From contig NZ_FNZM01000003.1 in assembly GCF_900109265.1 (NCBI RefSeq), forward strand, positions 1 through 64,000: 64,000 bases of DNA, written 5' to 3'. Both the position numbers and the translations under genes were made by a program. The notes below the pieces were generated by a model. It did not search any database. It saw nothing but the letters and a program-made list of their open reading frames with translations, and was not told where the DNA came from. Origin of the DNA: Paraburkholderia tropica (GTDB taxonomy: Bacteria; Pseudomonadota; Gammaproteobacteria; Burkholderiales; Burkholderiaceae). This document shows, one piece after another, positions 55,353 to 63,950 of the stretch (its first letter is position 1; every line of letters starts with the position of its first letter).

Positions 55353-56447
55353 TCAAGCCGCCTTCGACACCGCTTTTGAAGCGGTCAAGCGCGAGGTCAG
55401 TTCGCGCGTGGCCGGAATCAGCACACGGCCATAGTCGATGGCGTCTTCGAGCGGATCGAAGCCGCGAATCAGGAAGGTCGTGACGCCCAGCGCGTGATAC
55501 TCGGCGAGCGTCTGCGCGACCTGCTCGGGCGTGCCGACGAGCGCGGTCGAATTCGAGCGTCCGCCGATTTCCTTCGCGACGGCGGTCCACAGCCGATCGT
55601 CGGCGCGCACGCCGTCGCCGCTCGCCGCGAGCAGACGCCGCGCGCCTTCGCTCTGCAACGGGCCGCCGGCCGCGACGCCCTGTTCGGCGCGCAGACGGCG
55701 CGTTGCTTCGAGGATGTGCTCGGCGCGCGCCCACGCGGCCTTTTCCGTGTCGGCGAGAATCGGGCGGAACGACACCGAGAAGCGCACGCTGCGGCCATGT
55801 TTGGCCGCTTCGCCGCGCACGCGATCGATCAGTTCCTTCACTTGCTGCTGCGATTCGCCCCACAGCGCGTAGACGTCGGCGTGCTTGCCCGCGACTTCGA
55901 GCGCGGCCGCCGACGCGCCGCCGAAATAGATCGGCACGTGCGGCTGCTGGCGCGGCTTGATTTCCGAATGCGCCTGCTCGAAGCGATAAAAGCGGCCCGT
56001 GTGATCGAACGGCTTCTCCTCGGTCCAGACACGCTTGAGGATCTGCAGATACTCGTCGGTGCGCGCGTAGCGTTCGTCGTGCGTGAGGAAGTCGCCGTCG
56101 CGGCGCTGGTCGGTGTCGCTGCCGCCCGAAATGAAGTGGACCGCGAGACGGCCGCCCGAGAAGTGATCGAGCGTGGCAAGCTGGCGCGCGGCGAGCGTCG
56201 GCGCGACGAAGCCGGGACGGTGCGCGAGCATGAAATGCACGCGCGAGGTCACGCTCGCGGCGTAGGCGATGGTGAGCGTGGCGTCCGGGCTCACGGAGCT
56301 GTGCGGCACGAGAATGCGGTCGAATCCGGCGTTTTCGTGCGCCTGCGCGAACTGGCGCACATAGTCGACGTCGATTGCGGGGCCTTGCGCAAGATGGGTT
56401 TCAGATACCTTGCGCTGCTGGATCATGCCTATGAATTCGACGCTCAT
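55353..56447 (-). CDS. LLM class flavin-dependent monooxygenase (SsuD-like)
   Basis: 364-residue luciferase-like FMNH2-dependent monooxygenase. MSVEFIGMIQQRKVSE, LVPHSSVSPDATLTIAYAA, LAHRPGFVAPTLAARQLAT and FISGGSDTDQRRDGD resemble SsuD, which splits alkanesulfonates into aldehyde and sulfite. CCAGGAGTCACG precedes the ATG. It is the first gene of the operon LLM-aldolase-dioxygenase-rhodanese. A reduced flavin partner is not encoded beside it; the flavin reductase at 28996 is a distant candidate. Confidence 0.9.
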   Translation of the reverse strand: MSVEFIGMIQQRKVSETHLAQGPAIDVDYVRQFAQAHENAGFDRILVPHSSVSPDATLTIAYAASVTSRVHFMLAHRPGFVAPTLAARQLATLDHFSGGRLAVHFISGGSDTDQRRDGDFLTHDERYARTDEYLQILKRVWTEEKPFDHTGRFYRFEQAHSEIKPRQQPHVPIYFGGASAAALEVAGKHADVYALWGESQQQVKELIDRVRGEAAKHGRSVRFSVSFRPILADTEKAAWARAEHILEATRRLRAEQGVAAGGPLQSEGARRLLAASGDGVRADDRLWTAVAKEIGGRSNSTALVGTPEQVAQTLAEYHALGVTTFLIRGFDPLEDAIDYGRVLIPATRELTSRLTASKAVSKAA

Positions 56448-56574
56448 CGTGACTCCTGGGCTGGCGGACGCCGGATCGCCGCCGGCGCGCATTGTCGTGT
56501 TGGGGGAGAGCGCGGCGCGCACGAACGCCACGCCGCCGATCGAATGCAGCCTATCACCGCGTCATGCGCAATTT

Positions 56575-56600
56575 AAATAGTGATTTCGTATAAAGATTTC
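56575..56600 (+). promoter_or_regulatory. AAATAGTG element upstream of the SsuD-like operon
   Basis: AAATAGTGATTTCGTATAAA followed by GATTTC lies 128-153 bp before the start of the leftward monooxygenase gene. It closely matches the element at 36759-36788 before the ABC operon, with one base inserted and one lost. It faces right, away from the gene, which is possible for a palindromic regulator site. Confidence 0.45.
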
Positions 56601-56655
56601 AGATGTGCATGTTAAGGATGCCCCGCGGGAGGCCCGGCCAGGCGATCAAGCGGGC

Positions 56656-56690
56656 AAAAAAAACTGCGCTCCCGCGTGAGCGGGGAGCGC
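56656..56690 (-). terminator. Rho-independent terminator of the mrpX transcript
   Basis: GCGCTCCC at 56666-56673 pairs with GGGAGCGC at 56683-56690; on the minus strand it is followed by AG and then eight T residues (56663-56656). It lies 41 bp after the MrpX stop. Confidence 0.88.
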
Positions 56691-56730
56691 GGCTGGCGAC
56701 GTGACCTGCGCGTGGCGCTTATTTCGATAC

Positions 56731-57006
56731 TTACTTCGACATCGCGCCCGATGCGCCGTGGTCCATCCCCATGGCACTGTCCTTCTTCATCGGCTTGCTG
56801 GCCTTGTCGTGGGACATCGCGCCGCCCTTGCCCATGTCGTCCTTCGACATGGCGTCCTTGCCCATCGTGTCCTTCTGCATGCTGTCTTTCGACATGGCGT
56901 CGTTCGACATCGCGCCGTTGCTTTGCGCGAAGGCGCTGCCCGCGCTCAGGCCCAGCGTGGCGGCGAGGGAAACGGCGGCGAGTGCGGCGATCGTGATCTT
57001 CTTCAT
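56731..57006 (-). CDS. mrpX: Methionine-rich periplasmic protein (pentapeptide MXKDX repeats), MrpX-like
   Basis: 91-residue secreted peptide. A signal peptide ends at AFA27, leaving a 64-residue mature chain with 11 methionines in repeats such as AMSKD, SMQKD, TMGKD and DDMGK. It matches the MXKDX pentapeptide family. In Azospira a similar peptide, MrpX, is oxidised by hypochlorite as a sacrificial scavenger and repaired by the methionine sulfoxide reductase YedY1. Here it follows the YedY1-like gene by 85 bp on the same strand, with CCAGGAGCACGCTC before the ATG. Confidence 0.9.
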   Translation of the reverse strand: MKKITIAALAAVSLAATLGLSAGSAFAQSNGAMSNDAMSKDSMQKDTMGKDAMSKDDMGKGGAMSHDKASKPMKKDSAMGMDHGASGAMSK

Positions 57007-57091
57007 GAGCGTGCTCCTGGTGAGTGAAATGTACCGCGCAAAGCGGAGTGAAAAAACGAGGTGAAAAAAACGAGGCGAAAATAGCGAAGCG

Positions 57092-57877
57092 TCACGAACC
57101 GCCGAACCAGTTGTAGCCCTGGTCGACCCAGTAACCGCCCGGATATGTGTTCGTGACGACAATCTCGACGATGTGCTTGGGGTTCTTGTAGCCGAGCTTG
57201 GTCGGCATGCGCAGCTTCATCGGATAGCCGTATTTGGCGGGCAGACGCTGGCCGTCATAATCGAACGCGAGCAGCGTCTGCGGATGCAGCGCCGTGGCCA
57301 TGTCGATGCTTTCGTAGTAATCGTCGGCGCAGCGAAAGGCCACGTAGTGCGCGCTCGTGTCCGCGCCCACGCGGCGCAGGAAGTCGCCGAACGGCGTGCC
57401 GCCCCAGCGCCCGATTGCGCTCCAGCCTTCCACGCAGATATGCCGCGTGATCTGATCGGCGCGCGGCAACGCGTAGAGTTCGGGCAGCGTCCACACGCGC
57501 TGGCCGCTCACGAGCCCGCCGAGCTTGAGCCGGTAGCTGCCGCCATCCACCACGGGCGCCTGATCCTCGCTATAGAACGCGTTGAACGGAAACGGCCGCG
57601 TGATCTGCGCTTCGCTATAAGTCGGCGCGAGCTGGTGCGGATTGAAGATGAACGCCTGCACGCGGTCGTTCAGACGCGACACGGCGCCAAGCAGCGTGTT
57701 GACCGAGGCGTCGTCGGTGATCGAACAGCCGGTCAGCATCGAGAGGCCGCCGAGCGTGAGCAGGCGCTTGCCGAACAGACGCCGCGCGGGCATGTCGAGC
57801 TTGTCGATCGCGCGGCGCGCGTCGGTGAGAATCGCCGCGCGGTCCACGGTGACGATGCGCGTATTCTTCGTATTCAT
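57092..57877 (-). CDS. Molybdopterin oxidoreductase, periplasmic methionine sulfoxide reductase (YedY1/MsrP-like)
   Basis: 261-residue protein of the sulfite-oxidase fold (PF00174). The molybdenum-ligand cysteine is Cys148 in RHICVEGWSAIGRWGGTPF, with RCADDYYESIDMATALHP for substrate side. A signal with LTLGGLSMLTGCS suggests a lipoprotein with Cys51, an unusual 50 residues from the start; twin arginines (ARRLF) precede it, so Tat export is likely, as for MsrP. It should reduce methionine sulfoxide in the periplasm with electrons from the cytochrome b encoded upstream. It lies 51 bp after that gene. Confidence 0.9.
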   Translation of the reverse strand: MNTKNTRIVTVDRAAILTDARRAIDKLDMPARRLFGKRLLTLGGLSMLTGCSITDDASVNTLLGAVSRLNDRVQAFIFNPHQLAPTYSEAQITRPFPFNAFYSEDQAPVVDGGSYRLKLGGLVSGQRVWTLPELYALPRADQITRHICVEGWSAIGRWGGTPFGDFLRRVGADTSAHYVAFRCADDYYESIDMATALHPQTLLAFDYDGQRLPAKYGYPMKLRMPTKLGYKNPKHIVEIVVTNTYPGGYWVDQGYNWFGGS

Positions 57878-57928
57878 TTGGAATCCTTATGGAAATCTCG
57901 ATGCCGGTTTCGCGAAACGGCGCGGCGT

Positions 57929-58588
57929 TCAGCGTCCGCGCAACATCGTGAGCAGCGAGCGCGGCACGAGCGCGACCATCGTCACGTGAACCACGACGAA
58001 CGCCGCGAGAAGCGCCATCGCGCAGAAGTGCACCACGCGGGCGCGGTCGTAGCCGCCCATCAGTTCGCGCAGCACGGGAAACTGCACCGACTTCCAGATC
58101 GCGAGACCCGACAGCACCAGCACGATCAGATCGCCGATGGCGACGAGATACGCGAGCTTCTGCACGGCGTTGTACTCGCGCAGGTCGGCGTGCGAGAGCT
58201 TGCCCGCGAGCGCGGCGCGCAGATCGCGCAGCACGGCGCGCGGACTCAGCGGCAAGAACTTCGCGAACAGGCGGCCGCTCGCGAGATTCAGGCCGAGATA
58301 GACGAGGCCGTTGAAGAACAGCAGCCACATCGCCGCGAAATGCCATTGCAGCGCGCCGCCGAGCCAGCCGCCCAGCGTGATCGACGGCGGAATGACGACG
58401 CCGCGAAACACCGGCGAGGCGTCGTAGATGCGCCAGCCCGAGAACATCATGACGAGCGCCGCGAGCGCGTTGAGCCAGTGCGTGACGCGCAGCCAGAGCG
58501 GATGAATCGGGCGTTCTCGGCGCGCCGCAGGCGACGCTGGCGGCGTGGTGTGCTCGATGGCGTTCGGCGTTCCGGTGGTCGGTCCCAT
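57929..58588 (-). CDS. Cytochrome b561-type membrane subunit (YedZ1-like)
   Basis: 219-residue integral membrane cytochrome b. About four helices, with haem-ligand candidates in LWLRVTHWLNALAAL, WHFAAMWLLFF and VVHFCAMALLAAFVVVHVTM. It would pass electrons from the quinone pool to the periplasmic molybdoenzyme. It belongs to the cytochrome b561 family rather than YedZ/MsrQ proper, as noted for YedZ1. ATG at 58588 has GAGGA upstream and is preferred to one 21 bp earlier. First gene of the leftward arm, under a SigF-type promoter. Confidence 0.88.
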   Translation of the reverse strand: MGPTTGTPNAIEHTTPPASPAARRERPIHPLWLRVTHWLNALAALVMMFSGWRIYDASPVFRGVVIPPSITLGGWLGGALQWHFAAMWLLFFNGLVYLGLNLASGRLFAKFLPLSPRAVLRDLRAALAGKLSHADLREYNAVQKLAYLVAIGDLIVLVLSGLAIWKSVQFPVLRELMGGYDRARVVHFCAMALLAAFVVVHVTMVALVPRSLLTMLRGR

Positions 58589-58628
58589 GGCGAATTCCTC
58601 GTGGGGCAAGTGCGTTGCGGTTACGGTG

Positions 58629-58657
58629 AATTCGCCGCGTGCGCTTCGCCGGTTACA
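58629..58657 (-). promoter_or_regulatory. SigF-type promoter of the yedZ1-yedY1-mrpX arm
   Basis: Read leftward: TGTAACC at 58657-58651, a 16-nt spacer, then CGAATT at 58634-58629. The start codon at 58588 is about 35 nt beyond the expected start point. The elements match the GTAACC-N16-CGAA pattern described for Caulobacter SigF. Confidence 0.85.
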
Positions 58658-58717
58658 GCGCGCGTGAAAAATTTTCGCGCGTGCCGCGCTGCGCCGCGCG
58701 ATTCAATTCACGCCGCG

Positions 58718-58746
58718 TGTAACCGGCGCGCCGCCCGCGACGAATT
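58718..58746 (+). promoter_or_regulatory. SigF-type promoter of the sigF-nrsF arm
   Basis: TGTAACC at 58718-58724, a 16-nt spacer and CGAATT at 58741-58746. It is identical in both boxes and spacer length to the leftward promoter 60 bp away, giving autoregulation of the sigma factor. The expected start point near 58753 leaves a leader of about 25 nt. Confidence 0.85.
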
Positions 58747-58778
58747 ACGTCGACACAGCACGCGCGAGCGAGCGGCGT

Positions 58779-59582
58779 ATGGGCGAACGAATACGGAGCA
58801 TCAACAAGGTGAGCTGGGCAAAAGCGGCAAAGCGATGGCGGATGCAGGAACCCGACAGCGGAGGTGGCGACGGCGTCGGCGCGGGCGCTATTGCGATGCG
58901 CAACGGGTTCGGCTACGCTCGGAGCATCGAACCCGTATTACACGCGGGTTCGGCCAGCCGCAAGCCCGTTGCAAGCTTTCACCAGGCGGGCGCTCCCGTC
59001 ACGCCAACCGACCGCTGCGACAGCCCAGGACGCCCTTTGTATCCCGCGGAAATCCGTCTCAAAGCGCTCTTCGTCAGCGGACTGGAAGGTGACGCGGACG
59101 CTTATCGCAGCTTCCTGCAAGAGTTGACGCGTCATTTGCGCGGCTATCTGCGCCGCCGCATTCCGCAATTGCACGACGACGTCGAAGATCTCGTGCAGGA
59201 AATCCTGCTCGCGGTGCACAACGCGCGTCACACGTGGCGTCCCGACGAACCGCTCACGGCCTGGGTGCATGCGATCGCCCGCTACAAACTGATGGACTTT
59301 TTCCGCTCGCGCGCGCGCCGCGAATCGCTCAACGATCCGCTCGACGACCATGCCGATCTGTTCGCCACGCCCGACGACGAACCGGCGCAGGCGCGCCGCG
59401 ACATCGGCAAGCTGCTCGACCAGTTGCCGGACAAGCAGCGCCTGCCCATCGTGCATGTGAAGCTCGAAGGCATGTCGGTGGTGGAGACGGCGAAGCTCAC
59501 GGGGCTTTCGGAATCGGCGGTGAAAGTGGGCATCCACCGCGGCCTCAAGGCGCTCGCCGCGCGCATCCGGGGGGCGCAATGA
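58779..59582 (+). CDS. sigF: ECF sigma factor, SigF-like
   Basis: 267-residue open frame of which the last ~180 residues are a group IV sigma factor. Region 2 covers [20 protein letters not shown] to [13 protein letters not shown] and [19 protein letters not shown]; region 4 covers [20 protein letters not shown] and [14 protein letters not shown]. The first ~85 residues are low-complexity, so translation may start later; the promoter at 58746 permits ATG 58779, while ATG 58842 or 58896 are alternatives. The stop overlaps the anti-sigma gene as ATGA. SigF-NrsF pairs respond to chromate, cadmium or hypochlorite in other bacteria. Confidence 0.87.
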   Translation: MGERIRSINKVSWAKAAKRWRMQEPDSGGGDGVGAGAIAMRNGFGYARSIEPVLHAGSASRKPVASFHQAGAPVTPTDRCDSPGRPLYPAEIRLKALFVSGLEGDADAYRSFLQELTRHLRGYLRRRIPQLHDDVEDLVQEILLAVHNARHTWRPDEPLTAWVHAIARYKLMDFFRSRARRESLNDPLDDHADLFATPDDEPAQARRDIGKLLDQLPDKQRLPIVHVKLEGMSVVETAKLTGLSESAVKVGIHRGLKALAARIRGAQ

Positions 59583-60220
59583 AAACCGACGACCTGATCA
59601 GCCTGCTGTCGACGGGCGTCGCCAGAGTGGACCGCAAGGTCGTGCTGCGCCGCTTCGCGCGCGCGCTGCCGCTGGGTTTCGCGGGTTCGCTCGTGCTGAT
59701 GAGCATCGTGTTCGGTGTGCGCCACGATCTGCTGACGGTCGCGCAGACGCCGATCTTCTGGGCCAAGCTCGCGTTTCCGGTTTGCGTGGCGCTGGCGGCG
59801 GCGCTCGCGGTGAGCCGTGTCGGCCGTCCCGGTGTGCGTGGCGGTTATGCGTGGGCGTTGCTGGTCGTGCCGTTCGTGGCCGTGTGGGCGGGCGGCTGGA
59901 TCACGCTCGGCGCAGCCGAACCCGCGCAGCGCGCGACGCTCGTGCTCGGCCTCTCGTGGCGCACCTGTCCGTTCAATATCGTGCTGCTGTCGGTGCCCAC
60001 GTTCGCGGCGGTGTTCTGGGCCGCGCGCGGTCTCGCGCCGACGCGCCCGCGCGTGGCGGGCGCCGCCGCCGGACTGTTCGCGAGCGCGCTGGCGACCATC
60101 GCCTACTGCGCGCATTGCCCGGAGATGAGCCCGGCGTTCTGGAGCGTCTGGTACGCGATCGGCATGTTGCTGCCCGCCGCCATCGGCGCGTGGCTCGGGC
60201 CGCGGCTGCTGCGCTGGTAA
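59579..60220 (+). CDS. nrsF: Anti-sigma factor NrsF-like (DUF1109)
   Basis: 213-residue inner-membrane protein with about six helices (PF06532). Conserved cysteines occur at 130 in SWRTCPFN and at 177 and 180 in [10 protein letters not shown], the pattern of NrsF, which is thought to sense oxidants through cysteine and release SigF. Start codon overlaps the sigF stop. It closes the operon of the rightward arm. Confidence 0.9.
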   Translation: MKTDDLISLLSTGVARVDRKVVLRRFARALPLGFAGSLVLMSIVFGVRHDLLTVAQTPIFWAKLAFPVCVALAAALAVSRVGRPGVRGGYAWALLVVPFVAVWAGGWITLGAAEPAQRATLVLGLSWRTCPFNIVLLSVPTFAAVFWAARGLAPTRPRVAGAAAGLFASALATIAYCAHCPEMSPAFWSVWYAIGMLLPAAIGAWLGPRLLRW

Positions 60221-60255
60221 GCGCGGCCGCGCGCGGTCGATCGGGCAGTCGGCGT

Positions 60256-61158
60256 CTACTCGAATTCGCCGGTGCGCTGCGTTGCGGCGGCCAACTGCCG
60301 CGTCTCGCGCATCGAGCGCGGATGCCATAGCCGCGCGCCGCCCTCGATGCCGCGATCGTTCGGCACGGTCGCCACGTTCGGCGGCAGCGTGAAAGTGAGC
60401 CGTTCGGCATTGCCGCCGCCGATCCAGAGCTTGTCGTAATGCACGAGCGATTCGAGAATGCCGATCACCTTCTCGACGCGCGCGTTCCAGCGCTTGTTGC
60501 CCGCCTTCTTGCGCGCCGCGTCGCCGATATATTCGTCATACGCGTGCTTCTTGCTGACCGGATGATGCGCGAGTTCGAGATGCGGCATCAGCTCGCCGTC
60601 GCGGAACAGCGCGGTGCCCGCGCCCGTGCCGAGCGTCAGCACGAATTCGAGGCCGCGTCCTTCGATGGCGGCGAAACCCTGCATTTCCGCATCGTTGATC
60701 ATGCGCACCGACGCCACGCCGAGCCGCTCGCCGAGCAGCCGCGCGAGCGGCACGTCGTTCCAGCCGTCCACGCCGAGATGCGGCGCCGTGAGCACGCGGT
60801 TGTCGCGCACGAAGCCCGGAAAGCCGATCGAAATGTGCTGCGGCGGATATTGCTCGACCAGCGGCTGAACGAGCGTATGCAGGGTCTCGACCAGCAGATC
60901 CGGCGGACACGGATGTGGCGTCGCCACGCGCACGCGGTCGGTCCGCATGGTGCCGTTCGCGTCGATGATGGCCGCTTTCAGGCCGGTGCCGCCGATGTCG
61001 ATGGCGAGAATGTTTTCGGGCTCGCGCGTGCGTCTGGCGGGGGCTTGCTTCGCCACGGTTTGCTTCGAGCTGGTCTTTTTAACCGCCGTAGCGCGCTTCG
61101 CCGTTGCTTTCCGCGTACCCGACGTACTCGGCGTCGTTGTTTTTCGTGCTGTTGCCAC
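60256..61158 (-). CDS. Polyphosphate glucokinase-like ROK kinase with basic N-terminal tail
   Basis: 300-residue ROK-fold sugar kinase. The ATP site is ILAIDIGGTGLKAAIID, followed by GFPGFVRDNRVLTAPHLG and TLGTGAGTALFRDGEL; IGGGNAERL lies near the end. Resembles polyphosphate/ATP glucokinases, which phosphorylate glucose. The first ~50 residues are rich in Lys, Arg, Thr and Ala, like a histone tail. GTG at 61158 is preferred to ATG 61170 because GGAGGAG stands immediately upstream of it. Lies 37 bp after zwf; product feeds that enzyme. Confidence 0.87.
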   Translation of the reverse strand: MATARKTTTPSTSGTRKATAKRATAVKKTSSKQTVAKQAPARRTREPENILAIDIGGTGLKAAIIDANGTMRTDRVRVATPHPCPPDLLVETLHTLVQPLVEQYPPQHISIGFPGFVRDNRVLTAPHLGVDGWNDVPLARLLGERLGVASVRMINDAEMQGFAAIEGRGLEFVLTLGTGAGTALFRDGELMPHLELAHHPVSKKHAYDEYIGDAARKKAGNKRWNARVEKVIGILESLVHYDKLWIGGGNAERLTFTLPPNVATVPNDRGIEGGARLWHPRSMRETRQLAAATQRTGEFE

Positions 61159-61195
61159 TCGCTCCTCCATGGTTCGTCCGTGCGATAACTCGAGT

Positions 61196-62833
61196 TTATG
61201 AGCTTGCGGGCTCGTCCGCAGCGAGCGCGCGCCAGGCGCGTCCGTCGCGAGCGAGCAGCGCGTCGGCTTCGGCGGGGCCGGCGCTGCCTGCGGGATAGTC
61301 GTGCACCGGTATCGGCGCGCCGCGCGGATGCAGCACGCCATCGACGGCGGCCCACGCGGACTCGATGCTGTCGGCGCGCTGGAACAGCGTCTGGTCGCCG
61401 AGCATGCAGTCGTACAGCAGCGTCTCGTAGCCGACGTTGGCCTGCTCCGCGAAGAACTGGTTGTAGTCGAACGACGAATACGCCGGGCCCACTCGCATGA
61501 CCGGCCCCGGCACCTTCACGTTGAAATCGAAGCGCGTGCCGTGCGTCGGGTCGATGCGCAGCGTCAGCACGTTCGGCGTGAGCGCGTCGACGGGCGTGTC
61601 GCGAAACAGCCGGAACGGCACGCTCTTGAGTTGCACAGAGATTTCCGTGTGCCGCGCTGCGAGCCGCTTGCCGGTACGCAGATAAAACGGCACGCCCGCC
61701 CAGCGCCAGTTGTCGATATGCACGCGCGCGGCCGCATAAGTGGGCGTCGTGCTGTCCTTCGCCACGTTCGGTTCGTCGCGATACGCCGCGCCCGCCGGAC
61801 CTTTCGCGTATTGCCCGAACACCACGTCCTCGCGTTTGAGTGGCTGCAGTGCGTCGAAGATCTCGGCCTTGCGGTTGCGCACCGACTCCGCGTCGAACGA
61901 GTTCGGCGGCTCCATCGCGATCATGCCGAGCAACTGGAACAGATGGTTCGGCACCATGTCGCGGAACGCGCCGGTCGGCTCGTAGAAGCTGCCGCGTCCT
62001 TCCACGCCGATCACTTCCGACGCCGTGATCTGCACGCTGTCGATATATTCGCGCCGCCAGATGGGCTCGAACATCGCATTCGCGAAGCGCACCGCGAGAA
62101 TGCTCTGCACGGTGTCCTTGCCGAGAAAATGGTCGATGCGATAGACCTGCGATTCCTGCGCGAAACGCAGCAGATGCTGGTTCAGATCGCGCGCGGTGGC
62201 GAGGTCGGTGCCGAAGGGCTTTTCGATCACGATACGGCGGAACGGGCCGCTGCCTTGATCGCCATTCTTGTCGCCATCGCCGTCCTGTTTGAGCAGACCC
62301 GCCTTGCCGAGCCGCTCGATGATCGGCTTGAAAAAGCGCGCGCCCACGGCGAGATAGAACACGACATTGCCGCGTTTTTCGCCGTCGAGCTTTTGTGCGA
62401 GCTGCTGATAAGGCGCGTCGTCCTCGAAGTCGCCGGCCATGTAGTGCAGACGCTGCGCGACCCAGTCCCACGCGCGTTCGTCGAGCTTGCCGGCGTGAAA
62501 GGTGCTGGCCTTGTCGGCGGCGAATTGCGCGAGTGCGTCGTGCAGGTCGTTGCGCCAGGCGTCGGTGGCGCGCTCGCCGTGATTGACGCCGATGATCTGC
62601 ATGCCGCCGTCGAGCAGACCGTCGACAGCGAGGTTGTAGATCGCCGGCATCAGCAGGCGTTTCGTCAGGTCGCCGCCCGCGCCGAAGATCACGAGCGTGC
62701 AGGGCGGCGCGGGATGTTCGCCGGCGGCCGACGCGCTCGCGCGCGGCGCGGCTTGCGGGTTCTGGGCGGTGTGCGGATCGGCGGGCAGCTTGGCGGCCTG
62801 GTTCGCGGTGCTTGCGGGGGTATTCGTCGGCAT
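61196..62833 (-). CDS. zwf: Glucose-6-phosphate 1-dehydrogenase
   Basis: 545-residue NADP-dependent enzyme that starts the pentose phosphate and Entner-Doudoroff routes. The cofactor motif is IFGAGGDLTKRLLMPA and the catalytic segment is YRIDHFLGKDTVQ, with EKPFG before it. Usual length is about 490; the extra ~45 N-terminal residues are Ala/Pro-rich and a short Asp/Gly insert (DGDGDKNGDQGS) lies near residue 190. ATG at 62833 has only a weak ribosome site. Forms an operon with the glucokinase gene. NADPH from this step would also support antioxidant repair. Confidence 0.95.
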   Translation of the reverse strand: MPTNTPASTANQAAKLPADPHTAQNPQAAPRASASAAGEHPAPPCTLVIFGAGGDLTKRLLMPAIYNLAVDGLLDGGMQIIGVNHGERATDAWRNDLHDALAQFAADKASTFHAGKLDERAWDWVAQRLHYMAGDFEDDAPYQQLAQKLDGEKRGNVVFYLAVGARFFKPIIERLGKAGLLKQDGDGDKNGDQGSGPFRRIVIEKPFGTDLATARDLNQHLLRFAQESQVYRIDHFLGKDTVQSILAVRFANAMFEPIWRREYIDSVQITASEVIGVEGRGSFYEPTGAFRDMVPNHLFQLLGMIAMEPPNSFDAESVRNRKAEIFDALQPLKREDVVFGQYAKGPAGAAYRDEPNVAKDSTTPTYAAARVHIDNWRWAGVPFYLRTGKRLAARHTEISVQLKSVPFRLFRDTPVDALTPNVLTLRIDPTHGTRFDFNVKVPGPVMRVGPAYSSFDYNQFFAEQANVGYETLLYDCMLGDQTLFQRADSIESAWAAVDGVLHPRGAPIPVHDYPAGSAGPAEADALLARDGRAWRALAADEPASS

Positions 62834-63018
62834 GATTTCGCTTCGGTTGAACGTGAACGTTCTCTGTGAGCAAGTGCGATACCTTGACGGACCCGCGCGC
62901 CGCGCGCGGAGTTCCATCCGCCTGCCGCGCCGAAAGCGTTCTGTAACACGAGGGCGCGCGCGGCTGACGTAAACTGGTTAGCTGATTCCGCTGCCGAAGA
63001 CGAGGATTCCCGCCCATC

Positions 63019-63900
63019 ATGACGAACGCGATGACCGATGCGAACGCCGATGCAAGCGTGGACGGCAACTGGCTCGTCGCGCGCCGCGACGCCGAGACGG
63101 GCATCGAAGGCCTGCGCGCGCATTTCAGCGGCCACGCCTACGATCCGCACGATCACGACGACATGCTGATCGGCTACACGGAGCAGGGCGTCCAGCGTTT
63201 CCAGTGCCATCGCGCGCTGCACACGAGCGTGCCGGGCCGCGCGATCCTGATCGAGCCGGGCGCGTTGCACGACGGCCACGCGCCCGAGACCGAGGGCTTC
63301 ACCTACGCGATGCTCTACCTGCCGCAGACGTGGGTCGCGCACGCGGCGCAGCGGCTCGACCTGCCCGGCCTCGGCCGCGTGGAGGCCGCGTTCGGCCAGA
63401 CGCTCGTGGACGACCGCGCGCTCGTCGAGTCGATTCGTCAGGCCTTTCTCGCGATCTACGGCGACGAGGGCCGCCTCGCGCGCGACCAGTCGCTCGACCG
63501 CCTGCTGATGCTGCTCGGCGGCCAGTTGCGCGAGACACTGGCCGATGCCGCTCACCTGAACAGCAGCGCGGCGCCGCCCGCGATCGCGCGCGTGCGCGAC
63601 GCGCTGCACGCGCACATGGACGGCAACCTCGGCCTCGACGACCTCGTGCAGATCGCGGGCATCGACCGTTTCCGGCTCACGCGGCTGTTTCAGCGCGCGT
63701 TCGGCACGTCGCCGCACGCGTATCTGGTGCGCTTGCGGCTGCGCGCCGCGCGCCGTCTGCTGGCGGCGGGGCGCACGCCCGCGCAGGTCGCGGCGGAAGT
63801 CGGTTTCGCCGATCAGAGCCACCTCGGACGCTGGTTCCGCCGCGCCTACCGGATGACGCCCGCCGCCTACCGGCGCATGTGCACAAACGTTCCAGACTGA
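63019..63900 (+). CDS. AraC family transcriptional regulator
   Basis: 293-residue regulator. N-terminal cupin-like domain with AYDPHDHDDMLIGYTEQGVQ and IEPGALHDGHAP; C-terminal double helix-turn-helix GLDDLVQIAGIDRFRLTRLF and ...VAAEVGFADQSHLGRWFRR. It is divergent from zwf and lies directly upstream of a DUF2000 gene in the same direction, an arrangement often seen in Burkholderia. Start ATG at 63019 (a second ATG lies 12 bp later). Confidence 0.9.
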   Translation: MTNAMTDANADASVDGNWLVARRDAETGIEGLRAHFSGHAYDPHDHDDMLIGYTEQGVQRFQCHRALHTSVPGRAILIEPGALHDGHAPETEGFTYAMLYLPQTWVAHAAQRLDLPGLGRVEAAFGQTLVDDRALVESIRQAFLAIYGDEGRLARDQSLDRLLMLLGGQLRETLADAAHLNSSAAPPAIARVRDALHAHMDGNLGLDDLVQIAGIDRFRLTRLFQRAFGTSPHAYLVRLRLRAARRLLAAGRTPAQVAAEVGFADQSHLGRWFRRAYRMTPAAYRRMCTNVPD

Positions 63901-63950
63901 TGCCCCGGACGTCGCCGATCATGGGCGGCTTGTTCATTCCGGATGCAATC

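Noticed and set aside
60978..63104. 708-codon frame overlapping zwf in another frame
   Set aside because: Shadow of the glucose-6-phosphate dehydrogenase gene; Arg-rich and without recognisable motifs.
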